Shown: piece by piece, positions 8,190-17,200 of the stretch
Position numbering within the stretch: position 1 is the stretch's first letter
Layout: the number at the start of each line of letters is the position of its first letter
Assembly: GCA_024637295.1 (NCBI GenBank)
Contig: JAGXFL010000002.1
Span: 62,001 to 126,000 of the forward strand
DNA: 64,000 nucleotides
Reading direction: 5' to 3'
Source: Sulfuricurvum sp.
GTDB lineage: Bacteria > Campylobacterota > Campylobacteria > Campylobacterales > Sulfurimonadaceae
The notes under the pieces: model-generated
Told to the model about the DNA's origin: nothing
The model's database searches: none
What the model saw: the letters and a program-made list of their open reading frames with translations, nothing else
Position numbers and translations under genes: made by a program

Positions 8190-10784
8190 ATGAAAATCAT
8201 GACACTTCCTGAATTATTTTCAACCTATGAGACATCTGAGGATGGGTTGAACGATCCTGAAGTCAAACAAAGACAGCTGCATCATGGGCTTAATGCACTT
8301 CCTGCAATCCCTACTAAACCATGGTATTCTAAATTAGCTGCTCAATTCACCCATTTTTTTGCCCTTTTGCTGTGGGCTGCCGCGGCAATCAGTTTTGTGG
8401 CCGCTAGGATTGATCCGACTTCAAATATGCTCCCCATAGGATGGGCGATCATCATTGTGATTGTTTTGAACGGGGCATTCGGTTTTTATCAAGAGTATCG
8501 CACCGAAAAAAGTTTGGAAGCTTTGCGAAATATGCTCCCCTTAAAAGTAAATGTATTTCGTCAAGGGACGGAGGGGATGGTATTAGCAACTGAACTTGTC
8601 CCGGGCGATATAGTACTACTAAAAGAGGGAGACAAGGTACCTGCTGATATGTATTTGATTCATGCATCGGATGTATGGGTTAATGAAAGTACTTTAAGCG
8701 GCGAGAGCGAACTTGTTTCAGCAGATGTCGTGGGAAGCGAAAATAGTAAAAATATCCTCTATTCGGGAACGTATGTTGTCAAAGGAGAAGGACGAGGTCT
8801 GGTATTTGCCACAGGCAAGGAGAGCCGATATGGTACGATCGCGGTATTAACACAAACGGTGGAGGCAGGTGTCAGTCACTTGCAAAAAGAGATTGCCCAT
8901 ATCTCTAAAATCGTTGCTTTGACATCCTTGGCAATTGCTGGAAGTTTGATCGTTATTTCGGGATTTGGAGAGAATGAATTAGTGAAAACATTTTTGTTTT
9001 CACTAGGTGTACTGGTCGCATTGATTCCTGAGGGATTGTTGCCAACCGTGACGCTCTCATTGGCATTCGGTGCGCAGCGAATGGCATCCAAAGGATTTTT
9101 GGTGAATGGTCTTTCCGTCATCGAAAATCTGGGAGCCGTGACGGTGATCGCAACCGATAAAACGGGGACAATCACTCAAAATAAGATGGAAGTATCCGCA
9201 TGGGATGAGGATGAAAAACAAGATCCATCGCAAGAACTGCTTGATGCCGCACTGTTGTGCAACCTCGCCGATGCGACGAGCGGGGATCCTGTAGAACAGG
9301 CCCTTTATATATTTGCGGGGAAGTATACCGATGTCGCGTCACGACGAAGCGACTATCCGCTGGTAAGTGAATATCCGTTTGATTATCACCTAAAGCGAAT
9401 GAGCACGGTACACTCCGACAAAGAGGGCTTCACTGTCTTGTCCAAAGGGGCGCCTGAAGTAATTCTCGAATTGTGCGATGATGTCTATACTAAGGATGGG
9501 AAGAAAGAGATTACTGAGGATGAACACAAAAAACTGATGGAAAAACATGATGCCCTGGCAGCAAAAGGATATAGGGTTATCGGTTTTGCTTCACGTAAGT
9601 GCAGCGCATTGCCAACATCGCGCCAAGAAGCTGAAAATGCTCTAACGTTTATCGGCTTTATCGCGATGGCGGATCCGCTACGTGACGATATCATAGCGGC
9701 AGTGGAGCTCTGCCATAAAGCAGGTATCAGACTGATGATGATTACGGGTGATCATCCTCTAACCGCCGGAGCAATAGGGATGAGTGCAGGAATTATCACC
9801 TCCATTACGGAAGTAACAACGGGTGGAGAACTCGATAAGCTTCCCCCCTCCGCAATCAAACAGCTTTTGCGGCGTAATCATGTATTTGCACGCGTTTCAC
9901 CGGAACAGAAACTTTCGCTTGTTACTTTACTCACAGAGATGGGGGATACGGTAGCCGTTACCGGTGATGGTGTTAACGACGCCCCCGCACTTAAAAAAGC
10001 CGATGTCGGTATTGCTATGGGTTCAGGTACGGATGTGGCAAAACAGTCCGCTGATGCCGTGTTGATGGACGATCATTTTGCGACGATTGTCAAAGCAATA
10101 GAAGAGGGACGAACCGTCTATGAAAACATACGACGGTTTATCACCTATATGCTCTCCAGCAATCTCCCTGAAGCGGTCCCTTATGTCTTCTTTTTTGCGA
10201 TAGGGATTCCATTGGCCCTTCCCGTCCCTCTGGTATTAGCGATAGATTTAGGTACGGATATTCTTCCTGGGATGGCTTTAGGGGCTGAGTCGCCGCATAA
10301 AGGGTTGATGGATGTAGGTCCCCGTAGCCGTAAAGAGCACATTTTGACTGTGGGTGTTTATTTAAGAGCCTTTGGCTTTTTAGGACTCATTACGGCAGTA
10401 CTGTCTATGGGTCTCTTTTTGTTCTATCTCAAGTCACACGGTTGGAACGGAGAAGCCTTGGGATGGCGAGATCCTTTGTATCTTCAAGCAACAACATTAG
10501 CCTTTAGCGCCATTGTCTTTGCACAAATCGGTAACGGACTTTCGTGCCGGAGTAGGAAGGACTCCTTATTCATGATAGGATGGTGGAGTAACCGCTTTTA
10601 CTGGATCGGTGTTGCAGCAGAGTTGGGCCTATTGGGCATCCTTATTTATGTTACACCGCTAGCTCATATCTTCGGAACTTCTTCGTTTGATCCAGTCTAT
10701 TGGTGGGCAGTCATAGCTGTTACGGGTATTGTATTGCTAGCGGAAGAAGGAAGAAAATGGTGGTTACGTCGTTTTAAGCTTTAA
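8190..10784 (+). CDS. P2-type cation-transporting P-type ATPase
   Basis: 864-residue ion pump of the inner membrane. Visible are an N-terminal cation-ATPase domain, actuator motif TLSGES, phosphorylation motif D323KTGT, hinge TGDGVNDAPALKKADVGIAM, a PEGLLPTVTLSLA segment in the fourth membrane helix, and six C-terminal membrane helices. The PEGLL and AIDLGTDILPGMALG segments are closer to Na+/K+-type (P2C) pumps than to classic SERCA-like Ca2+ pumps, but the ion cannot be assigned by eye. No heavy-metal domain or CPC motif is present. It is a single-gene unit with a long AT-rich upstream region. Confidence 0.88.
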   Translation: MKIMTLPELFSTYETSEDGLNDPEVKQRQLHHGLNALPAIPTKPWYSKLAAQFTHFFALLLWAAAAISFVAARIDPTSNMLPIGWAIIIVIVLNGAFGFYQEYRTEKSLEALRNMLPLKVNVFRQGTEGMVLATELVPGDIVLLKEGDKVPADMYLIHASDVWVNESTLSGESELVSADVVGSENSKNILYSGTYVVKGEGRGLVFATGKESRYGTIAVLTQTVEAGVSHLQKEIAHISKIVALTSLAIAGSLIVISGFGENELVKTFLFSLGVLVALIPEGLLPTVTLSLAFGAQRMASKGFLVNGLSVIENLGAVTVIATDKTGTITQNKMEVSAWDEDEKQDPSQELLDAALLCNLADATSGDPVEQALYIFAGKYTDVASRRSDYPLVSEYPFDYHLKRMSTVHSDKEGFTVLSKGAPEVILELCDDVYTKDGKKEITEDEHKKLMEKHDALAAKGYRVIGFASRKCSALPTSRQEAENALTFIGFIAMADPLRDDIIAAVELCHKAGIRLMMITGDHPLTAGAIGMSAGIITSITEVTTGGELDKLPPSAIKQLLRRNHVFARVSPEQKLSLVTLLTEMGDTVAVTGDGVNDAPALKKADVGIAMGSGTDVAKQSADAVLMDDHFATIVKAIEEGRTVYENIRRFITYMLSSNLPEAVPYVFFFAIGIPLALPVPLVLAIDLGTDILPGMALGAESPHKGLMDVGPRSRKEHILTVGVYLRAFGFLGLITAVLSMGLFLFYLKSHGWNGEALGWRDPLYLQATTLAFSAIVFAQIGNGLSCRSRKDSLFMIGWWSNRFYWIGVAAELGLLGILIYVTPLAHIFGTSSFDPVYWWAVIAVTGIVLLAEEGRKWWLRRFKL

Positions 10785-11126
10785 AAGAATAAATGTTCAC
10801 AGCAAAGACATTGGATTAATACTGGCGAAGTACGAAATGCACTAGACAGGACCTTATTTTAATTTCAGTAATACGTGGCAACTTGTTATTAATACCTCTA
10901 CAACTATTATCAAGGGCTCTATCAGGCATTGGCAAGAAAAGCATGAGTACGAATTGAAAATGGGGACAAAGACACAAATATGCCTTCTTCTTATAGAGGG
11001 GAATAATTATTTCAATAAACAAATAAATATTTTTTTTCATTACGCATTTTATTCAGGTTGTTTAACATTAATAGTTATATAATATGTTAATATATTGCAA
11101 TATATAAAAATACATAAGGATCTAAA
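10785..11126. other. Intergenic stretch without a recognisable gene
   Basis: About 340 bases hold no convincing gene. A 74-codon frame on the minus strand (10816-11040) has no good ribosome binding site and an unconvincing composition. A TATAAT (11078-11083) and an AAGGATC ribosome binding site serve the small gene at 11127. The middle part (about 10800-11000) is less AT-rich than true spacers here and could be a decayed gene; I could not identify it. Confidence 0.5.
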
Positions 11127-11348
11127 ATGAAAAAGGTAATTCTTTCAATAGCACTAATCGGTCTCGTATCACTTTTTGCAGCAGACGCTGTTACGCCTGC
11201 AACACCTGCAACAACACCTGTAACACCTACTGAGGGTCCAGGCCAAAAAACTCAAGTTGAAAAAAATGTGGTTAAAGTTGAAAAAGTAGGGATAAAAGCA
11301 GGAGGACAAGTTAAAAAAGAAGTCAATAGAGTTGGCGAGAAGTTTTAA
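11127..11348 (+). CDS. Small secreted Thr/Pro- and Lys/Val-rich protein
   Basis: 73 residues: a clear signal peptide (residues 1-20, cleavage likely after LFAADA), a low-complexity ATPATTPVTP stretch, then a basic tail of Lys/Val/Gly repeats (KVEKVGIKAGGQ). It is preceded by AAGGATC and followed by a strong terminator. I do not recognise a family; the composition recalls small envelope or entericidin-like peptides, which is only an impression. Confidence 0.6.
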   Translation: MKKVILSIALIGLVSLFAADAVTPATPATTPVTPTEGPGQKTQVEKNVVKVEKVGIKAGGQVKKEVNRVGEKF

Positions 11349-11360
11349 TTTGATATAAAA

Positions 11361-11392
11361 GGAGTATTATTTTTAAAATAATACTCCGATTT
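11361..11392. terminator. Strong bidirectional terminator
   Basis: GGAGTATTAT (11361-11370) pairs perfectly with ATAATACTCC (11378-11387), extended inward by T/A pairs, with GATTTTAA after it on the plus strand and a T-rich run (TTTTATATC) on the minus strand. It separates two convergent small genes. Confidence 0.8.
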
Positions 11393-11408
11393 TAATGATA
11401 GTTAATCT

Positions 11409-11504
11409 CTAATTTTTTTTCGTATTTTTATCATTACGTTTTTCTTTTAACGTTTTTGTTGGTGCTTTTTTAACTGCTTTTTTTGAATCTTGACCTTTTG
11501 CCAT
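11409..11504 (-). CDS. 31-residue lysine-rich small protein
   Basis: A short frame reads MAKGQDSKKAVKK at its N-terminus, continues with KAPTKTLKEKRND and ends in a Lys/Asn run, 31 residues in all with about 13 lysines. The ATG (11504) is preceded by AAAGGGGATATT, a good ribosome binding site, and the frame ends close to the shared terminator. Small lysine-rich proteins beginning MAKGQ or MAKSQ are, as I recall, common and uncharacterised in proteobacteria. Function unknown; the strong ribosome binding site makes it likely to be real. Confidence 0.65.
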   Translation of the reverse strand: MAKGQDSKKAVKKAPTKTLKEKRNDKNTKKN

Positions 11505-11693
11505 AATATCCCCTTTATTTGGATTTATTGATCATACAATTATTCACACATAGTATAGGACTTATGCTTAAAAGGCAGTGCCAATAAGTTCTCTTATTTA
11601 CTTCACTCAGTTACATCATAGTGTAAGACTTTATATTAAAACTGTACAATAATGGCAATTTATATTAAAAAAACAAGAGAAAAATGAGTTCTT

Positions 11694-14600
11694 ATGTCTG
11701 ATTTTACTTCTTTTACCAATGAGCGTCATGATACATTTTCGAAAGGGTGGATTGCTGGAATATTGGCATTTTTCATCGCTTTTATACTATTAGTCATAAT
11801 AATTAGGCATTTAGGAGAGATGCATGTTCATAATTTACGAGATAAAATCGAAAATATTGCCAAAGAAAACTCTTATTATCTAGAAAAAACTATTGACCAT
11901 AAAATGGCACTTGCCTATCCTCTCGCTGCGATGATTCAGCAAGATGGAGTTATCCAAAACTTTGAATCTCTTGGTAACAAACTGATTGCTTATAATCTTA
12001 ATATTGCTGAAATTGCTCTTGCGCCAAACGGTGTTATCAAACAGGTAGTTCCACTTGCGGGTAATGAAAAAGCTCTTGGTTTTGATCTTTTTGCCGATCC
12101 GCAACAGCAAGCTGAAGCTTGGATAACCCGTAAAACAGGAAAACTTACTTTGGCAGGACCTTTGCATCTTATACAAGGCGGAGAGGGACTGGTTGGACGG
12201 TTACCGGTTTTCACAAATGAAAATAAGTTTTGGGGATTTGTAATAATCGTGATGCGTTTTCCCGATATTCTTAACACAACTTCTCTGAGAAATCTAAAAA
12301 AAGAGGGATATCAATACACTCTTAGCCGCATACATCCTAAGACAAACAAAGAACAGATAATCATCTCATCGGGAACAAAAAAGCTATATCTACCTATCGA
12401 ACAAAGGATTAATATACCTAATGGTACGTGGACACTTCGTATAGCACCCATTGGCGGATGGCAAGATAAGGGACTTTTGCTGATTGAATCAGTAATCGCT
12501 TTTTTATTCAGTATTCTTGTTGGGTATAGTGTAAAACAGTATATTGAATTAAGAAGCTATCGCTTTTCCCTTGAAAGAGTTGTATATAAACGTACCGCAG
12601 AGATTTTAGAAACCAAAAATCAGCTCCATACATTGCTTGACACTATCCCTGATTTAATATGGCTTAAAAATAAGGCCGGTGTCTATCTAGTATGTAATCC
12701 AATGTTTGAGCGTTTTTTTGGTGCCAAAGAGGAAGTGATTATAGGTAAGACTGATTATGATTTTGTTGAAAAAGAACTGGCAGATTTTTTTCGTGAAAAA
12801 GACCGTTTAGCAATGGAAACAGATGGTTTGAGTATTAACGAAGAGTGGATTACTTTTGCTGATGATGGCCATTCGGCTCTGCTGGAAACCATTAAAACAC
12901 CTATGTTCGACGATAAGGGCAGTTTAATCGGTGTATTGGGAATATCACGGGATATTACACAGCATCATGAGAGCAAAGAGCATATTCAACAGCTTTCCTA
13001 TCTTTATTCAGCGCTCAGTTATTGTAACAAAGCTATTGTCCGCTCTGCAACTTGCGAGCAACTTTTTATGGAAGTGTGTAAAGGGATTGTCTCTGAGGGT
13101 CCTATTAGTATGTCCTGGATAGGCCTTATCAATTCTCAGAGTAATCTTGTAGATCCTGTCGCCTCGTACGGGGATGAAAAACATTACCTTGATGGGATAG
13201 AAATTTCTACTCTTTTTGATAGTATCACAGGTAAAGGACCCACAGGCACGGCTATCCGAGAAAACCGTCCTTATTGGTGTCAGGATTTTATGAACGATCC
13301 TTCTACGGAGCCTTGGCATGAACGAGGAAGAATAATGGGATGGGGAGCCTCTGCTTCTTTACCGATTCATCAAAATGGTGAAGTGATAGGAGCATTTACT
13401 GTCTATGCGCGTAAGATCAATGCGTTTGACTCGTTAAGCCAGAGTTTGCTCATAGAGATGGCAATGGATATCAGCTTTGCTATGGAAAATTTTGATCGTG
13501 AAGCAAAACGAAAAGATTCGGAAGAATCTTTGGCACAAACTGAAAAACTTCTTGAAGAGATGAGTTCTGCTGCACATATCGGTGGATGGGATATTGATAT
13601 GCGTAATGGAAGAGGAGTTTGGACGAAAGAAGCAGCGCTCATTTATGAAATGGATACAGTTGAATTAATGACGCTGGAAATAGGACTCAGTGTTTTTGAA
13701 GGTGAATGGCTTAAAAAAGCAAAAGTTGCACTGGATGAGATGCTTAAGCGAGGCACTTCTGCTGATCTCGAGCTCAAAATGAGAAGTAGAAAAGGGAATC
13801 AAAAGTGGGTTCGCCTTATCGTGTCACCCGTCATAGAGGATAATAAAGTAATTCATATTCATGGTTCTATTCAAGACATTACCGAGAAAAAGCAGTCTGA
13901 AGCGTACATTGAAAATCTTGCCCATTTCGATCAATTAACCGGCTTGCCAAATCGTGTCATGCTTTATGATAGGGTTGCTTATCTTCTCGGTATGGCACAA
14001 CGCAGCAATCAACCTTTGGCAGTTATGTTTTTGGATCTTGACCATTTTAAAAATATCAACGATACCTTAGGACACACTATTGGTGATTATATACTCATAG
14101 AGATGGCAAAACGAATCAAGGCAACGGTTCGTGATGAAGATACGGTATCACGATTGGGAGGTGATGAGTTCATTATGCTTTTTCCTAATACCGATGCGAA
14201 TTCGGCCATGCATATTGCCACAAAACTCATCACGGAAATTTCAAAACCTTCTATGATTGAAAACAATGAGCTAACCATAACCCCCTCAATCGGCATTGCC
14301 ATCTATCCCAATGACGGTGAAGATTTCGAAACACTGCTTAAAAATGCTGATACCGCTATGTACAAAGTTAAGAGTGACAGCCGCAATAATTTTCATTTCT
14401 TTACACAAGAGATGCAGTTCAATTCAGCCCGTAATCTACAGCTGGAGAATGCACTGCGCCATGCACTGGCACGAAATGAATTTGAAGTCTATTATCAGCC
14501 TCAGATTTCAATATCGGATGGGCATGTTATCGGGGCAGAGGCATTATTACGATGGCATCATCCAGAATTAGGGATGATTTCCCCTGCTGAATTCATTCCA

Positions 14601-15200
14601 ATAGCTGAAAGTAGCGGTCAGATCATCGAGATTGGGGAATGGGTTCTTCGTACTGCGATTCAACAAACGAAAGCGTGGATGGATGAAGGATTTGCTCCTA
14701 TGATAATCGCAGTAAATTTATCAGCAGTGCAGTTTCGACAGCAAAATTTGCTGACACTGGTCACAGAGATTCTGGAAGAAGTGCAATTGCCGCACGAATA
14801 TCTAGAACTGGAACTGACCGAAGCCGTTACGATGGATGATCCAGAATCTGTAATTGGTGTGATGAACAGGTTTCATGAACAGGGTATTCGTATGTCAATC
14901 GATGACTTCGGTACTGGCTACTCCTCGTTAAGCTATCTGAAACAGTTCAAAATATACAAACTAAAAATTGATCAATCGTTTATTTGTGATATCTCCGAGG
15001 ATCCCGATGACCGCGCTATCGTAAGTGCCATCATCGATATGGCGCATAATCTAGGATTGATAACGATAGCAGAGGGTGTGGAGACAGTTGAACAGCTAGC
15101 ATTCCTTCGCTTGCACGGATGTAATGAAGTACAAGGATATTACTTTAGCAAACCGCTTCCTACTGGAGAGTTTGAGCTGTTCTTACAAAATAGAAGATAG
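11694..15200 (+). CDS. CHASE-PAS-GAF-PAS-GGDEF-EAL cyclic-di-GMP signalling protein
   Basis: 1168-residue membrane sensor. Order: TM helix (about 20-42); periplasmic CHASE domain (about 50-230) with the typical AP-G-V, GNEKALGFDL and GPLHLIQGGEG segments; second TM (about 263-282); PAS (about 315-420); GAF (about 440-590); second PAS (about 620-740); GGDEF with intact RLGGDEF (about 820-826); EAL with intact EALLRW (about 947). Both catalytic signatures look complete, so it could make or break c-di-GMP; bifunctional or allosteric use is possible. It stands alone. The ligand of the CHASE domain is unknown. Confidence 0.93.
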   Translation: MSDFTSFTNERHDTFSKGWIAGILAFFIAFILLVIIIRHLGEMHVHNLRDKIENIAKENSYYLEKTIDHKMALAYPLAAMIQQDGVIQNFESLGNKLIAYNLNIAEIALAPNGVIKQVVPLAGNEKALGFDLFADPQQQAEAWITRKTGKLTLAGPLHLIQGGEGLVGRLPVFTNENKFWGFVIIVMRFPDILNTTSLRNLKKEGYQYTLSRIHPKTNKEQIIISSGTKKLYLPIEQRINIPNGTWTLRIAPIGGWQDKGLLLIESVIAFLFSILVGYSVKQYIELRSYRFSLERVVYKRTAEILETKNQLHTLLDTIPDLIWLKNKAGVYLVCNPMFERFFGAKEEVIIGKTDYDFVEKELADFFREKDRLAMETDGLSINEEWITFADDGHSALLETIKTPMFDDKGSLIGVLGISRDITQHHESKEHIQQLSYLYSALSYCNKAIVRSATCEQLFMEVCKGIVSEGPISMSWIGLINSQSNLVDPVASYGDEKHYLDGIEISTLFDSITGKGPTGTAIRENRPYWCQDFMNDPSTEPWHERGRIMGWGASASLPIHQNGEVIGAFTVYARKINAFDSLSQSLLIEMAMDISFAMENFDREAKRKDSEESLAQTEKLLEEMSSAAHIGGWDIDMRNGRGVWTKEAALIYEMDTVELMTLEIGLSVFEGEWLKKAKVALDEMLKRGTSADLELKMRSRKGNQKWVRLIVSPVIEDNKVIHIHGSIQDITEKKQSEAYIENLAHFDQLTGLPNRVMLYDRVAYLLGMAQRSNQPLAVMFLDLDHFKNINDTLGHTIGDYILIEMAKRIKATVRDEDTVSRLGGDEFIMLFPNTDANSAMHIATKLITEISKPSMIENNELTITPSIGIAIYPNDGEDFETLLKNADTAMYKVKSDSRNNFHFFTQEMQFNSARNLQLENALRHALARNEFEVYYQPQISISDGHVIGAEALLRWHHPELGMISPAEFIPIAESSGQIIEIGEWVLRTAIQQTKAWMDEGFAPMIIAVNLSAVQFRQQNLLTLVTEILEEVQLPHEYLELELTEAVTMDDPESVIGVMNRFHEQGIRMSIDDFGTGYSSLSYLKQFKIYKLKIDQSFICDISEDPDDRAIVSAIIDMAHNLGLITIAEGVETVEQLAFLRLHGCNEVQGYYFSKPLPTGEFELFLQNRR

Positions 15201-15204
15201 TAGG

Positions 15205-15642
15205 CTACTCATTATCATCTTTGTGTGCCTTAATAAATGCATCTATTAAGAGGGTAAGTGATCCAAGTGTCTCTTTGTACGGGTCGTCCATTTTCAGTAA
15301 TTTACTGTCTAAATAGGTATAGGCAAAGGTCTCTATTTTGTCTTTGCGTTTTGTGATCACTTCTTCTCCAAGACCTACTTCTATATGAACGGCTTGAGTC
15401 CCTTTTAGCTCTATGGCATCGATCTTTACGACAAGGATAGAGGCATCGGTTTCTCCCAAGACAAAACCTGCTTTTTTTAGTTTTTCAGCAACCATCTCTT
15501 TTAATATACTTGCTTGATCCTTGGTTAAAAACTTTGTTTGATTTGAGAAGTAGAGATTTAACGAATGGACATTATCCAGAGTATACAGTGAGGCACTATA
15601 CAGTGAACTTGAGAGTAAAAGCGCTAAAAACAATTTTTTCAT
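15205..15642 (-). CDS. Periplasmic protein of unknown function
   Basis: 145 residues with a signal peptide (about 1-17, LYSAS cleavage region) and a mixed alpha/beta mature part without cysteines or known motifs. Its ATG overlaps the stop of the upstream thioredoxin-like gene (TAATG), so the two are coupled and may act together in the periplasm. I do not recognise the family. Confidence 0.75.
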   Translation of the reverse strand: MKKLFLALLLSSSLYSASLYTLDNVHSLNLYFSNQTKFLTKDQASILKEMVAEKLKKAGFVLGETDASILVVKIDAIELKGTQAVHIEVGLGEEVITKRKDKIETFAYTYLDSKLLKMDDPYKETLGSLTLLIDAFIKAHKDDNE

Positions 15643-16076
15643 TACTTTTTCTCCGATTTATTTTGATTCAGAGCATAATCCATATTTTCCATAAATTCAT
15701 CCGATTTCATATAGGCAACCGTCTCAAAAAGAGATTTCTGGTTTTTAGGATCAATGAAAAACACCGCAGGAATCAAAGGGGCAGAGAATTCTTGGGGATA
15801 TTTTCCTTTATCTTTGTATTTATCAATGACAATACCCACAAAGCTTTCATTGGTTTTTGTCATAACAGCAGAATCTTTAAGTGTCTTTCGTTCAAACTTT
15901 TTACACCAAGGACAATAATCGGCTACCACTACCAACATGACAATCTTATTTTGCTTTTTGGCAGTTTTGACAGCCGTATCGTAGTTTCGTAGATAATGGA
16001 CATCAGCAGCAAACTCATCGATCTGAGCAGCATAAATGAAGCTAAACAGAGTTAGCAATGTCATTAAAATTTTCAT
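15642..16076 (-). CDS. Periplasmic thioredoxin-fold protein
   Basis: 144 residues with a signal peptide (about 1-16) and a thioredoxin fold of the Thioredoxin_7/DUF255-like kind. The redox motif CPWC sits in ADYCPWCKKFE (about residues 53-58), after a beta strand rich in Val/Met, and the cis-Pro region is seen as PLIPAVFF. It is likely a thiol-disulfide oxidoreductase or reductase of periplasmic proteins. It is coupled to the downstream unknown periplasmic gene. Confidence 0.82.
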   Translation of the reverse strand: MKILMTLLTLFSFIYAAQIDEFAADVHYLRNYDTAVKTAKKQNKIVMLVVVADYCPWCKKFERKTLKDSAVMTKTNESFVGIVIDKYKDKGKYPQEFSAPLIPAVFFIDPKNQKSLFETVAYMKSDEFMENMDYALNQNKSEKK

Positions 16077-16120
16077 TTTATCCCTTTATTCGAATATTAT
16101 TTGAAACGCTACGTATTTCA

Positions 16121-16336
16121 TCACAGATTTACTTTTTTGCTAACTTTGTTGGCTCTATAGATCTGATGAGTTGCTTTTTCATTTTCACGACCTCTTATTA
16201 CAGGGTCTAGCTCGTTTAATTTTAATTTACTGGCTTGTTTTTCATAGGGCATACCAAAGAAAAAGAAAATAAAATCCCAAATAAAAACAATCGTCTTAAT
16301 GCTGTATTTGGTAATAGTGCCAAAAAGATATTTCAT
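16121..16336 (-). CDS. Small protein with one membrane segment
   Basis: 71 residues: a hydrophobic segment (about 11-30, rich in Ile/Phe) followed by a charged cytoplasmic-type tail. A good ribosome binding site (GAAGGAAAATA) precedes the ATG, and a TATAAT promoter lies 26 bases further up, within the duplicated module copy 2. Family not recognised. Confidence 0.65.
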   Translation of the reverse strand: MKYLFGTITKYSIKTIVFIWDFIFFFFGMPYEKQASKLKLNELDPVIRGRENEKATHQIYRANKVSKKVNL

Positions 16337-16360
16337 TATTTTCCTTCGATAAATATATCC

Positions 16361-16425
16361 AATTATAGCGGAATAGTTCTTTTCTAACGAGGATGATTAC
16401 CTATAGGCGCTTTGTTTAAGGTGAG
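16361..16425 (-). promoter_or_regulatory. Promoter with duplicated upstream module (copy 2)
   Basis: Minus-strand TATAAT (16362-16367) for the 71-residue protein gene. It shares 53 of 65 ungapped positions with the uvrB promoter region (8018-8082). The upstream end overlaps the stop codon of the neighbouring membrane gene (16416-16418), so this copy could be the source and the uvrB copy the duplicate, or the reverse. Confidence 0.65.
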
Positions 16426-16997
16426 CTTTTAGGTGCGGTTTTTATTGATTCCATACTTTTTAAAGCGACCAACGCAAATAGTAAATAGGCACATGTTTGG
16501 AGAAAAAACCATGGTAAATGATTGGTAATGGCAACTATGAGGTACAACAAATCTGCTGCAATAAAGAGAATAAAACCTATGAAAATAGCTCGCTTATCTC
16601 TTACCGCCCATAAAAATGATGCGATGATGGCCAAGATAGAAGGGTAAAAATCAAATCCGATATGAAAGGCTTCGAAGAATACTGAAAAGAAAAATCCAGT
16701 AGAGATTAGTACGGCAATCACAGAGATGATACTGAGTATCCATGATGAACGGGTATAGAGCTGTAAAGAACTTGCAGCACTTAACAAAACGAGTTGTATA
16801 GCCATAGCACTCAATCCCAGGTGAGCGGCAACGACAAATAATAAGATATTGGATACGATAAAGGAGATTCCCCCTATGCTCCAATAAGTTCTCGCTTTAT
16901 TAGCCTCTTTTTCTATTGCAGCTCTGGAGGTTGCAAAGGCACCGATGATTCCGAAAAACATCGCGACGAATTCATAATTCACAATAAATGCATCCAT
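16416..16997 (-). CDS. Multi-spanning membrane protein, unknown function
   Basis: 193 residues with about six hydrophobic helices spread over the whole length and a short hydrophilic C-terminus ending KSSP. There are no recognised catalytic motifs; it resembles small YgjV/PnuC-like or uncharacterised inner-membrane proteins only in general topology. A TATAAT (minus strand, 17039-17044) with a partial copy of the duplicated promoter block lies upstream. Its end overlaps the promoter module of the next gene. Confidence 0.7.
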   Translation of the reverse strand: MDAFIVNYEFVAMFFGIIGAFATSRAAIEKEANKARTYWSIGGISFIVSNILLFVVAAHLGLSAMAIQLVLLSAASSLQLYTRSSWILSIISVIAVLISTGFFFSVFFEAFHIGFDFYPSILAIIASFLWAVRDKRAIFIGFILFIAADLLYLIVAITNHLPWFFLQTCAYLLFALVALKSMESIKTAPKSSP

Positions 16998-17037
16998 GTA
17001 TAGAGGGAAGGCAAATGGTGTTGCGCTTCATTGCTTA

Positions 17038-17070
17038 GATTATATCGGAAAAGTAGTTTTCTAGGATGAT
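17038..17070 (-). promoter_or_regulatory. Promoter with partial third copy of the module
   Basis: Minus-strand TATAAT at 17039-17044. Upstream, a CGG/CCG triplet, a TAGAAAA block and an ATCATCC block occur in the same order and nearly the same spacing as in copies 1 and 2; three bases are missing between the last two blocks. It serves the 193-residue membrane protein gene. Confidence 0.45.
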
Positions 17071-17200
17071 AAAGCAATAAAAGGTTTTATGTTATCGCAG
17101 GAAGGGGGGGTATTCTCAAGATTAAAAAATTGACAATTGAGCAACCCAAGGATAAAGTGTGTTAGAATTCTAAACAAAACACTCTATCGTAAGGTAAATC

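Noticed and set aside
10816-11040. 74-codon frame on the minus strand in the spacer after the cation ATPase
   Set aside because: No ribosome binding site, and no recognisable sequence pattern; the region is described as an orphan spacer instead.
15510-15992. 160-codon frame antisense to the thioredoxin-like gene pair
   Set aside because: The opposite strand carries signal peptides and a CPWC motif; this frame shows no domain and no ribosome binding site.
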